From Pseudogymnoascus destructans (lineage: Eukaryota > Ascomycota > Leotiomycetes > Thelebolales > Thelebolaceae), in contig NW_020167523.1 in the NCBI RefSeq assembly GCF_001641265.1, positions 372,001 to 436,000 of the forward strand: a stretch of 64,000 nucleotides of DNA. The letters run 5' to 3'. A program made the translations under genes and the position numbers. The notes below the pieces were generated by a model. The model searched no databases and was not told the origin of the DNA. It was given only the letters and a program-made list of their open reading frames with translations. Shown in pieces: positions 54,642 to 64,000 of the stretch. Numbering within the stretch: the first letter of the stretch is position 1; each line of letters starts with the position of its first letter.

Positions 54642-57427
54642 CTATACCAGCAATTGAGTGATTGAATCATATGATAAAATTAAACCTATTCCCAAATTTA
54701 AAACAACCCTGGGTCTAAATTTTCGTCCTCCCTGTCCGCAAATAGGTCTGTATCCAATCCACTGAATCTTATAAATCCTGTGTCTCGTCGTTGTCACAGC
54801 CTGTGATTCGTACCCCATCATTGAAATTAATTGAGTATTGGCTTCTTCTTGAAGCTCTGATTCCTGCGCAATTTTTTCTGGATCTGGAATTGGAATAAGT
54901 AAATCAGAAGGCACTGTCATACTGACATTCGTTGCACTCAGTTTGCTATCAAACTCAAGAGCAAACTTGGAAATCTCCTCCTCAAACCTACAAGTCACTA
55001 TACATATTTTGGCTTATCACACCAACAACAAGAGCAATACTACTCAACGATTGCTACAACCATCTATGATTCATTACACGTCATCGCTCCTTAGTTACTG
55101 GGCCGATATTACCACATAGCATATCTCTACAACCCTCTATGATTCATTACATGACATCACTCATACTACCACATGACATATCTCTACCAACTAGAGGCCT
55201 AGGAGCATGATTTTATGACATAATTTGTCTATGACATAATTTGTCTATAGGGGTACTCTGACCTTGGACCTCCTTTTACTTCCTATAGGCTACGAACCTA
55301 AGAGATGGTTCTATGGGATTCTCTTACGTCGACTACAGTTACCAAGCCTGGTAAGTCATGGAAAGTCATGGAAAATGAGAGAACTACACTCCTTTAGCAT
55401 AAATAGGATTGCCCTTTCCTTAAGAAAGGGCAAGCAGACAATACAGTAAATCGACTATCACATACTTCCACGTCTTTTCCAAGCTTCCAAGCATTCATCT
55501 TGTTACTCCTTGTTTCTGAAAAGTCAGTGAGGTGTTAACCTCTGACTTACCCCTGAGTTCCCAGACTCAACATTTGTTGCAACTTGTCTGAACCACTTCA
55601 CTACATCACACACCTGATTGCTGCGTTGTGGAATAGTCTAAGCTACGACCCTTTGGCTCTGTTTTCTAAGACAGTGTGTTGTCTTAGTAAATTCATCCCT
55701 TCCTTGGGTGGCTAGATTCTCACATCTGGTGCACCCACCATTACAGGCACCTCCTCCTTCACCTTTAACATCTGGCTAACTTGCCGCTTTCTTGAAAGCT
55801 CTGCTTTACGGGCCTCAACTCCACGAATATGAAGCTCCTTTTTGACTTTATTAAGCACTACTCGTGCTTTGTATTTCGCCCTTCGCTCTTGAATTTCCTT
55901 GTCTTTTCTAGCCTTGTCATTAATCTTTTTCCATGCATCCTTAGCAGTTAATGGACCAGTATTTGCTTGAGCGACAGAGCGGCTTTTGAGCTTCGCCTTC
56001 TGTTGATTAGCTACTTTTGTAGATAATAAATCATACTGTAGAATAGCCAGTTCTCCTTGAACAAGTACATTTTCTGTACCACGTGCCCAAGAATCCCATT
56101 CTCGTGCTGAAGGACTAGACAAAAGACATGGTATTTTACTTTGCAAGTGCCGTAATTTGAGCTCAGAATGCACAAATTTTGTTGGAGTCTGTGGAATTTG
56201 TGGAGGATCAAGAGTGCGCTCACAAATCGTATAAACTTTCATTTTCTTGAGAGCTTCTTTAGAATTGATTGGCCACATTCCAGCTTCACGAAAGGACCTA
56301 ATGATTGTCCCTTTCCTGAACGTCTGCTGGCGGATTTCGTTCAAATCCTGAAAGAATGAAGCTATATTATAATCAATATCAAGATTACGCATAGCATATT
56401 GAATTGCCTTCTTGTGCCAGTGTTTATAAGGTTGAAAAACACCAACATCAAGTGGCTGCATAATGTGCGTAAGATGCGAAGGAAGCGGATATGGATGGAT
56501 ATTCATTGAAGTTACCCGTATAACGAACTCTGGTGTTGTATGACTGATATGGCTGTCCATAAGTAGGACCTTTAGAGGTTTATCAGGCCCAGCTCCTGTA
56601 TGAATGATAAAATGCTCCAAATATAGCATTGCGAGCTCGCTATTGGTATATCCTGAGTCTGAAAGTAATACAAGCTCATCGCCAGTCAATTTCTCATTAT
56701 ACCAAGATGCCATATGTTGTCGTCCTTGTACAATGATAATTGGTGGAAGCACTTGTCCAACAGCACAGATTGACTCAATCACGGTAATAGATTTGCGGTT
56801 TTCAGCCATTGGAACATACATCTTTAATAGTGTCAGTTTAATTGTATTAAGTTACAAGTACTGAATTATACATACTTCTGTAATAGATACAGGAACTATT
56901 ACATCCTCCCCTGGTGCTACTCCAACACGAAAACCAGTCTCGTCAAAGTTATAAATATCCTGTGGCTGGGTATTGTGTTGAGTACACCATGCCAAATACA
57001 CTCCAAACCAGTCTTGTACCGCAGAAATATCATGGGTCGTAACTCGGACTCGTGCAATTGGCTTCGTTTTGACAACTCGAAAGAGGATCGAAGAGCTCTT
57101 TATAAAGCTCTGAAACCAGCGCCATGAAGGTGCTGGTTTAGGCGGTATTTCCGCTGCCCGCAAGTGGCCAATTGCTGTAAAAACCATCGCTTTTGACGCC
57201 CCATAGCCCGCAAAATATGAATCCTCTACATATTTGTATATAGCCTTGATTTGTGCCTCTGAAAGTATCTTATTCTGGCCTCCGTAAATAGGGTTTGGTG
57301 CCTGGGCTTTGAGTTTCGCTCGTCGGAGGTTCGTATTGAGGGTCTTCGCATTTATATTGAATATTCGTGCAGCGGTTATAGGCTTTTCTGAAGGGTTGTC
57401 GCGGAGGAATTGGAGGGCATCATCCAT
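54642..57427 (-). pseudogene. pogo-type DDE transposase interrupted only by a solo LTR
   Basis: Exon 1 (57427-56876) starts MDDALQFLRDNPSEKPITAA with an HTH. It continues through a CENP-B-like domain (AGYGASKAMVFTAIGHLRAA) to IYNFDETGFRVGVAPGED and VPVSITE. A 54-bp intron (56875-56822, GTATGT...TTAAAG) leads to MYVPMAENRKSITVIESICA, VLLMDSHISHTTPEF and LTHIMQPLDVGVFQPYKHW, so all three catalytic Asp positions are present. A Lys/Arg-rich tail (KARVVLNKVKKELHIRGVEA) runs into the LTR at 55746. After it, SDLLIPIPDPEKIAQESELQ continues in frame to the stop at 54642. No other lesion was seen, so it was intact when the LTR arrived. Confidence 0.9.
54915..55745 (+). repeat. Solo LTR of element-1 family, TSD GGCAC
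   Basis: TGTCATACTG at 54915 to ACCATTACA at 55745, with GGCAC on both sides (54910-54914, 55746-55750). 831 bp, sister of the copy at 49930-50760. Confidence 0.95.
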
Positions 57428-57617
57428 TGTATTAGATTTCAAGTACGACGACGAATCAGTTTTGTCACAAGTGTATAGATGAAAGGGGAATATAATTTGT
57501 GTGTAAATCTCTTCTTCGGCTATGTACAAGACCCCTGGCGTGCTTCATCTCGCTTTCGGGCTTCAACTCGCTTTCGCCGACCACCTGTAGGGTGGTCGGT
57601 GCGAACACCGACGATTA

Positions 57618-58651
57618 AGGGCAATGAGGTTAATGAAGATGACGAGGACGAGGATGTGCGGCCTCCAAGACGGCGAAAGCGGCGCCGCTTGGATTCTGAC
57701 GCGACTGAAACCGCCACGCGCGAGAAGGGCCACACGCGCTCATCCACTATGACCCAAGCCCAGACCTGCACTACTCGAGGTTCTACAGTTTCTCGAAGTT
57801 CACCAGACGATGCGGAGTCAATAGGCGCGGACTACCAAGAATACCCTTTGCAGGGCTTCCTCAAGTGTGTGAGGATCGGACGAGAGACGACTTACAACCT
57901 AGAGTTCAGGCTGCTAGATCTTCCTGATTCGTTCAGACCATCAATCGGTCTCCACATTTCAAATTCAACGTCTAGCGGGGAATCAGTTGGAGGGTCAGCT
58001 CGTCCACAGGTTTGCGCATCTCATGCAAAGAGGTCACCGTTAGCTCCGCAGAAACAGGGAAAGCGACCGCTTTTGCGAGAACAAATTGCGAGCAGATCTG
58101 GTAGGCAATCGACATATTCAGCAGCTGATGACGAACTGTTGATACAGCTGAAAGAGGATGACAAATTGCCATGGGACGAAATTGCAGAGTTCTTCCCAGG
58201 AAGGACCAAAGGGACGCTGCAAGTGCATTACTGCACAAAGCTGAAGAACCCCTCGCAGACGTCGAAATACAAGAAACACAAGGGAATATGCTCATCAGGG
58301 TTTTCATTTTCAATGGATTTAGTTGATCCACAGCTTCGAGATGCTCTTCCTTCCACACCATTTCTAGCAGCAACTGCCGACTCGACCAAGGGTGCTCACA
58401 GAAGCATACTATCAACTGGGAACAAAGAGCATACAGCAGTGCAGCCGCGTTGTAGCAGCCAAGGAGTGGAAAGCGATACAGATGAGATCTGCGAGGTTGA
58501 AGCGCTGCTTGCCAAGTCGACAGTACGTCGTAATGTGGTTTGGTACCTCGTGAAGTGGGAAGGTTTTGGTGATGATGAAAATACGTGGCAGAAACAGGAC
58601 GATATCAGTTCGGATCTCGTTGAATCGAGATTTCTTCACTCATCCGGATGA
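57618..58651 (+). pseudogene. Myb-chromodomain gene, 3' half
   Basis: Starts KGNEVNEDDEDEDVRPPRRR (basic nuclear signal PPRRRKRRRLD). A conserved block YPLQGFLKCVRIGRETTYNL follows, then a My b/SANT-like domain (STYSAADDELLIQLKEDDKL and WDEIAEFFPGRTKGTLQVHY, ~58110-58240). At the C-terminus a chromodomain follows (58495-58615: VEALLAKSTVRRNVVWYLVK, with WEGFGDDENTW). The two aromatic residues plus Trp of the chromodomain cage appear present. It stops at 58651. The half is open and well preserved, so the transposon is probably a recent insertion. A truncated product from an internal start cannot be excluded. Confidence 0.82.
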
Positions 58652-59336
58652 TAAGACATGGGCTTTTATCATGACGCCGCGCAGTGAAGCCAGGCCCCAA
58701 GACGCTAAAACTCAAATATTTGGAGAGGAATACAATACACTATAAGCTATTTCACTTCGTCCATATTACTTCGGAGAAGTTTCCTTAGTTTGGCAAAGTA
58801 GATAAGATCTAATAATGTTTTCTTACTAGGGTCAATACACTACGGGGGCTCATACCCGGTATATCTATCAGCTCGTACAACTACGATTTCCGTCTTGAAG
58901 ACCGCGCTGTTAAACCTTGGCGTGGTACCGCGTTATTTGAGTACGACAAGGATAGTGACGGGAAGGGTAAACCCGATTGGCGTCTTTTCTATGAGAGATC
59001 GAGCAACACTGGCAATCTTTTGGGCCAAAATGTGGGCTAGGCTTGCTTGCGGTTGTGAGTAGCTCGCGGCTTTGGTATAGATGATTACCGAATGTGGGAA
59101 GAACAAAGGCTCGAAAGTAGGTAGGCATGATCGTCTCCAAAAAGAAAAGAAAAAGTTATGAGTCACCAACATTTCGTTGTCTAGGTCCATCTTGTTGCAA
59201 GTTGTGCTCGAGCATCTGACAGTGCTGGAGGAACGGTTCCTGCAAACTGGAAGGAATCTACATATTCCATAGGTGGATTGACTTTGCAACATTGCCTTCT
59301 GAATCTGCTGATACATGTTTGTCTCGAAATGACATA
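58652..59336. other. Convergent 3' region, no gene seen
   Basis: 685 bp between the chromodomain gene and the F-box-like fragment. Frames of up to ~146 codons on the minus strand (58933-59373) show no family motif and the sequence is A/T-rich. Confidence 0.55.
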
Positions 59337-61015
59337 TCAATATCCATACTCTTCTCTCCGAAGTGTATTCCATTCAGATATAGTCGGGTTTCCTTCTGCA
59401 ACCGGGCGGCGGACATAGTAGGTGACGGGCGTTGTCCTGTTGTCGCCTTCACGGTTCAAGATTTCAGTACCGACCTCGAACTTGCCCCCATATTTTCTAG
59501 ACTTTCCCTCCTCGAGAAAATGAACCAATCCAGTATACCCTTCCTCGCTCTTCTCAAACACGGTGTCAATATGGAGCTTGGTAACACTCGCCGACTCACT
59601 GATGCAGTAATCGATGACGGGTCGAAGAGTCCCTTTTTCTAGACTTACTACCTCAATGGATGCCTCCGCGACCCTCGACCGGTGAATAAAGTTAAGCAAG
59701 TCCATTTCTTTTACAGTGGCTCCCCGTATTCTGCATCGTCCCAAGACAGGCGGATTATCGAGTCCAGCCACATGCCGAAGTATGTCTTGACGTGGGAAGT
59801 TATCAAACAGGCGCCTCTTTGGCCACATAATCGATAAGTAATGTAGCTCAAAGTCATCAAGACGGGGACAGGCAGCAATTAAGTTCGCCAGACCGCTGAA
59901 GTTGCTCTCTTCGCGAGGTTCTGCCATGATCTCTGCGTCCCTCTGCGTTGGTTGTCGGTTGGCTTCTTCGTCTTCTGAACCACAATCGCTGAAATCTTCG
60001 TCTATCTCTTCATCTTCATCAAACGCAAATATTCTATCCGTGAGGCTTATTGACAGTGTCGTAAGCGCTGTCAATGAGTCAACGATGCCAGCATCTGTCC
60101 AGTCGAACATATTTAATTGATCGCAAGACAGGCTGCAATTCTGCATATCCCGCTCGTTGAAAAGATTCATTTGCCTGACTCGTAGTTTGCTTGCAGCTAA
60201 TGCCCGAATGGCCGTATTGAAGCTGTTGACAGTACATTGCCATAAGCTCTTTAGTGGATAACCTCGGCCTGTACTTCGCGGCAGGTCCCTTTTGTTATTT
60301 CTCTTTACAACTGCAATCCGCAATGAAAATGATGGCAGAATCCCATCTTTGTTGTATTTCGCGAGTCCATCAAATGCTTGACTTGGTAGTTGAACTTCGT
60401 GTTCAGTTTGAGCACTGCAGTTGAATTTTCTTTCCCACGAGGGAATCGTGTAGATGCGCCGGAGAAAACGCCTGATTTGCCAAGGATGCGCTTCAAGGCA
60501 CACCACTGGGCCCCATGGGGATTCTTGATGTTTTATCGTGGAAGCATTCCACCCTACTTGCTGTTCTGCGTGGCGGCGGGCCCGACAAGCTTTGTGATGT
60601 TTTTTCGACCGCCCCACCACAGCCAGCTCCAGGCGCTAAACACGACTCCTGATTGCTTCATTCCGGTGGAAGCGCCTTTAGAGAACTCGGCGCCTAACAA
60701 TGCGCGTCCATATGCGATTGTGTCCAAGGTTGCGGTGCTTAATGGTTCTCTATAGTTACTGAGACGCTGGCTGATTGACGAGGCGAAAGGGTGCTCGTAA
60801 CCGCTGTGGCGCTTCTCTGGTTGGTCATAATACGCCTCAAATGAATTTGGAAAGTGCTTTTTGATCAAAAGGTCAGGATAATTGCATTCTGCGGTGACCT
60901 TAGCTAGATGGCACTCAATACTGCGCTCAGGAGGGAAGAAAGACGAAAGAAGGGTGACCGAGAACAAATGGCTGCGTTCTATATGCTTTTTGCCAGTACT
61001 AGATACAGTTCTCAC
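59337..61015 (-). pseudogene. F-box-like protein fragment, N-terminus missing and one frameshift
   Basis: The larger frame (60620-59337) reads LRRIYTIPSWERKFNCSAQT, LPSQAFDGLAKYNKDGILPS, LTALTTLSISLTDRIFAFDE (leucine-rich), an acidic stretch EIDEDFSDCGSEDEE, and ACPRLDDFELHYLSIMWPKR. This resembles the C-terminal part of fungal F-box/leucine-rich proteins. The preceding frame (61015-60554) contributes SIECHLAKVTAECNYPDLLI and FSAWSWLWWGGRKNITKLVG. A one-base shift near 60555-60575 is needed to join them. No F-box is present upstream, where a 5S rRNA gene starts 36 bp away. F-box assignment rests on overall style and is tentative. Confidence 0.45.
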
Positions 61016-61050
61016 TGTAGTATATATCTCCCAATAAGCAAGTGATAATC

Positions 61051-61169
61051 ACATACGACCATAGACTCAAGAGAACTGGGCATCCCGTCCGCTCTGCCAT
61101 ACATAACCTTGAGATCGGTGGATTAGTAGTTGGGTGGGTGACCACCAGCGAATACCCACTGTTGTATGT
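61051..61169 (+). rRNA. 5S ribosomal RNA gene, divergent variant
   Basis: 119 nt from ACATACGACCATAGA to GTTGTATGT, followed by TTTTTT as a Pol III terminator. The termini pair (ACATAC with GTATGT). GGCATCCCGTCCGCTC, GATTAGTAGTTGGGTGGGTG and ACCACCAGCGAAT are the conserved 5S blocks. Helix II differs from the usual fungal GGTGTGG/CCACACC but still pairs: CTCAAG (61066-61071) with CTTGAG (61108-61113), with the conserved bulged A at 61114. Dispersed single 5S genes with several isotypes are normal in filamentous ascomycetes. It is probably functional. Confidence 0.88.
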
Positions 61170-61411
61170 TTTTTGTCCTTTTATTTATTTACAGATTTAT
61201 TTTGTCCTTGGTGTCCAAACCTCTCTTCACCGGCAGGTTCATGGCTTCATCTGTTACGTATCACGAAAAGTATCATAGTCATTCATTCAACACGGAGGAG
61301 CTGCATTGAATGTACTCCCCTAGAAGGATCCGACGATTACTTACAGAATGAAGACAGAACGTAAGGGTTACGGAATCTCTCGGAACGAACAATGTCACAA
61401 GGACCAGTTAT
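61170..61411. other. Spacer between 5S gene and DUF3435 gene
   Basis: Short A/T-rich spacer with the T-run terminator at its start. No gene. Confidence 0.6.
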
Positions 61412-63628
61412 TCAAGATATATATTTTTCTTCTCTAAGTTTAATCTTGTGCACCATCTCCACGTGATTCTTGAAAAGGATAATGTTGCCAAGAAGTAGCC
61501 CTTCGGCCTTGCAAACTGGATGCCTGCATTCAATCGTCCCTGTAGTATTCTTTTCCAAATGCCGCTCAACGTGGTCCATCATCTTGTCAGGTTTAGAGAA
61601 GGTGCGCATCCGTCTGTCGTAACTCTGTCGATCGTCGCCAATGCAGAATATGCACTGAGTGTTCTTGCACTTCACAGGAAATGTTTCAGGAACAGGTGAT
61701 TCTTCCTTCACCTCGGGAGACCCTCCAAGAGGGGACCCCGAGGACGATTTGCTCAGCCGTGACTTATGACACTGGACTTCTTGGCGACGAGATAGTGCGA
61801 CCATTGTGTCGATGGCATGAATCCGTCGTATGACGATATCACGTGCACTCAGATCCTTAGAAAGGTCGCACATGATTTCTTGAAGCTGGGCCCGTTCCGG
61901 CAGCTGGTGCTTGACGACAGGCTCAACATAAGTCGGTGTCACGACTTTGACCTTCTTAATGATCTTCTCAAGTTCTTCGTTGTGGATACGGTAGAAGTAG
62001 TCTCAGCGGTACTCCCTCTTGAGCTCTCGCTCAAACGTCTTGGTTACTGTGGCAATCTGTCGATTTAATTGACGATATTCTTCACCAGCTTCTGTGCCAA
62101 TTGAACCCTGAACAAATGCGTGTCCATACAAACGCTTCAGCTCCAAGCGAAGCTCTTGCTGCTCAAGCTTCAGCTGCACCAGCTCTGGATTGGGCGGGAG
62201 GTCATCGCGAACGTCGTCCGGCACTGTCTGAGGCGCCCGGGGATCACAAGTGAGACTCATGTGCGTAAAGGCCCGGAGGAAGCCAGAATTGGTAGGCTGG
62301 TCTAGCACTGCATCTTGAACGATAAACCTGACTTTCTCATTGTTGTATGATCCGCAAAAGACGCCAGTCTGAGGATTGTGTCTTAGAATCTGGTCGCGAA
62401 CTGCTGTCGTCGCAGCCCCTACACAATCGTCAGTTAAAGCAAGCTATGGTCCATGTGAAGTTTACCGTCAACAGCGTTTCCTGTGCCTCTGCGAAAACAG
62501 TAGCTCGTTAACTTCTGCTCAAAACCAGTCGCCCAGCCTAGACGATCAAGGTAGTAAGCGAAGGTCGAGTAGCGTAGAACCTTCCACTCCGATGTACGGA
62601 ACAAATCGCACGAGCGCACCGCCTGACGAAATAGAGGCATTTTAAGCATCTCTGGCTTCCAGTGAATCAATACGGCTTTCGTAGGGTGCTGCAGATTACT
62701 TGTAAACAAAGGCTCTGCGTGCGACGAGCCTTCAACCTCAATTGCACCATCCTTTATTGCGATAGCCAAGACATGGCTGATAGGGCAGAGTATGGGAAGA
62801 GCTTCTTCATGAAAGAGGAAAGTCGTGCTACAGTCGAAGTTAGTTGGGACAAGGCAGAGGCATAGTGGAAGGAGATACGGTTTCGGTTTCCTATCAGCAC
62901 CTTTGTGATGGGAGAATGTGATCTCCATTCCTAGGAGGTCTCGTTCTCCCTGTGTGGGGTTCCGAACAATCCAGAGACGGATATCCTCGTAGCACAAACT
63001 CTTATATTCCCGTTCCACGGTGTCCGGGTCAAAGTAATCATCGTCATATTCAGTATCGTTTTTATTTTCCCATGGCTCTCGCCCTTGATAATTCGGCTCA
63101 TCTAATCCGTCTCCCTCATCTACACAACCATCTTCATCCATGTCATTATCGGCATCCCAGACTTCTGTGTGTGGACGTTTGCGAGAGGTAGTCTTTCCGC
63201 CTGCACCCTTTGAGGCGTCAACCAGCTCAGCAGGTCGACAGCCTGTATAGATAGACAGGAGCATTATAGTTGCGAGCGTTAACCATTGGTCCTCAGTCGG
63301 AAAGATAGAAGTATCCCGAGCCCAGAGGTGAGTGAGGAGGAGAAAGATATCGTCTGCTCCCAACACTGGTTTGGCCTTCATCGTCCGTCTGAGTTTGAAT
63401 TCGTCTGCCAAGGTCGTATCTAGATACTACAAGAATGGTGTCAGTGTCATGTCTTCCATAAGTTACATTAAATATAAAGCATACCTTAAACACCTCTTTT
63501 GCATCGTTTGTATCCATGTGATGCCCATTAACCCGATTATAGAGTTGTTTGAACTGCAGCAGATACTGGTGGACAGAGTTAAACGCCTTAACTTTATAAT
63601 TCTCGCAGATGAAGCATAGGAACAACAT
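61412..63628 (-). pseudogene. DUF3435 tyrosine-recombinase-like protein with C2H2-like C-terminus, nonsense codon
   Basis: Exons: 63628-63485, 63426-62466, 62418-61412, with introns of 58 and 47 bp (GTATGC...TGTAG; GTAAAC...TGTAG) in consistent phase. Family blocks: KPVLGADDIFLLLTHLWARD, TLATIMLLSIYTGCRPAELV, CYEDIRLWIVRNPTQGERDL, PLFRQAVRSC, then YCFRRGTGNAVD, which carries the catalytic-type Arg, and FLRAFTHMSLTCDPRAPQTV. The last exon has a TGA at 62005-62003 (KREYR-stop-DYFYRI). Beyond it the same frame continues with YVEPVVKHQLPERAQLQEIM and Cys/His pairs (CIFCIGDD...H...H; CRHPVC...H...H). The N-terminus before 63628 is unclear, and a TGA sits just upstream. DUF3435 includes the recombinases of fungal Starship elements, but many members are not linked to one. 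Confidence 0.78.
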
Positions 63629-64000
63629 GGTCGTCAGTTTATCGCATTGTTGAATAGCTCCTCACACGTCGTCCATACCCTGAAAAGCGCAGAACCTTAT
63701 CTCGAGTAAGTGATAGGTGCCTTGAGGGGGACGTTGTCGACTTACTTGGACCACTTGCACCATATGCCTCAGAAATTCTCTTTCGTGGCTTCGGCATCCT
63801 TGGGTTTCTGAGATTTGGTGCTGAGCTCTCGTCCCATAACCCGGTAGTCCTCGGCGGTACGCTTAGGCTTCTTTGGCTGTTGAGCTTGTCTCGTCCGTTT
63901 GGTGACGAAGCTTTATCATGTTCTGCTTCAGAGTAGGCAGTTGCCGGTTGCCCATTCCTTTGGTGGGCATGATGGGCGACTCAGCGATAGACCTGGGATG
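63629..64000 (-). other. Possible N-terminal exon region of the DUF3435 gene
   Basis: The minus strand has ATG at 63971 (MPTKGMGNRQLPTLKQ) and a GTAAGT donor at about 63744, followed by an acceptor near 63682. Each joined frame I tried meets a stop (for example NF-stop-GIWCKW, or DDV-stop-GAIQQC), so the start is either further decayed or spliced differently. Confidence 0.35.

Larger units (their letters stand above)
54535..57615 (-). mobile_element. pogo-type transposon inserted in the chromodomain gene, itself split by a solo LTR
   Basis: The inverted ends match over about 50 bp (ATCGTC-GTGTT-GCACCGAC then CACCCTACAGGTGGTCGG). Each end also contains a short internal palindrome (CCGACCACC...GGTGGTCGG). 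TA flanks both sides (54533-54534, 57616-57617). Without the LTR it is about 2.25 kb and encodes one transposase. Confidence 0.93.

Noticed and set aside
36324..64000. Idea that the right half is one Starship giant transposon with the DUF3435 gene as captain
   Set aside because: No flanking direct repeats or second boundary could be seen, the recombinase carries a stop, and DUF3435 alone is not sufficient evidence.

Overview
The window is nuclear DNA of a filamentous ascomycete (Pezizomycotina; gene content and intron style suit Eurotiomycetes, but I cannot place it further). Reasons: 47-90 bp GT-AG introns with CTGAC-type branch sites, conserved fungal housekeeping genes, a Zn2Cys6 regulator, fungal DUF3435 and LaeA-like families, a fungal-type 5S rRNA gene, chromodomain Ty3/gypsy elements and pogo/Fot1 and Tc1 transposons.

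The layout alternates compact conserved islands with transposon tracts. Island 1 (1-4.4 kb) holds the 5' end of the DASH kinetochore gene ASK1, a HIT-family dinucleoside triphosphatase (HNT2/FHIT type) and the ribosome-biogenesis gene KRR1. From 4.6 to 22 kb lie a deleted pogo element beside KRR1, a nearly intact chromovirus (element 1, 6.9-13.5 kb), older gypsy debris, and a reversed second gypsy element (element 2, 14.1-21.9 kb). Element 2 carries a separate, spliced, antisense gene between pol and its 3' LTR. At 23.5-25.4 kb I could assemble an apparently intact 13-exon LaeA/UMTA-like methyltransferase gene that no single ORF reveals. Island 2 (27.3-36 kb) holds AIM41, gamma-tubulin complex GCP2/SPC97, proteasome alpha-5 (PUP2) and a six-exon Zn2Cys6 transcription factor, packed tail-to-tail or head-to-head.

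From 36.3 to 58 kb is a second transposon tract: a Tc1-like element, a nearly intact pogo element whose transposase is split by a TGA-CTA stop, degenerate pogo copies, a decayed third gypsy element, hairpin-rich repeats and several solo LTRs with perfect 5-bp target duplications. Nesting can be read in order. A Myb-chromodomain gene (53.3-58.7 kb) was split by a pogo element, whose transposase was then split by an element-1 LTR. The right end (59-64 kb) holds an F-box-like pseudogene fragment, a variant 5S rRNA gene and a DUF3435 tyrosine-recombinase-like gene with a late nonsense codon.

The host genes that look functional are ASK1, HNT2, KRR1, the methyltransferase, AIM41, GCP2, PUP2, the Zn2Cys6 factor and probably the 5S gene. 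They do not form one pathway. All exon structures were assembled by eye from splice signals and family memory, with no alignment or RNA evidence.
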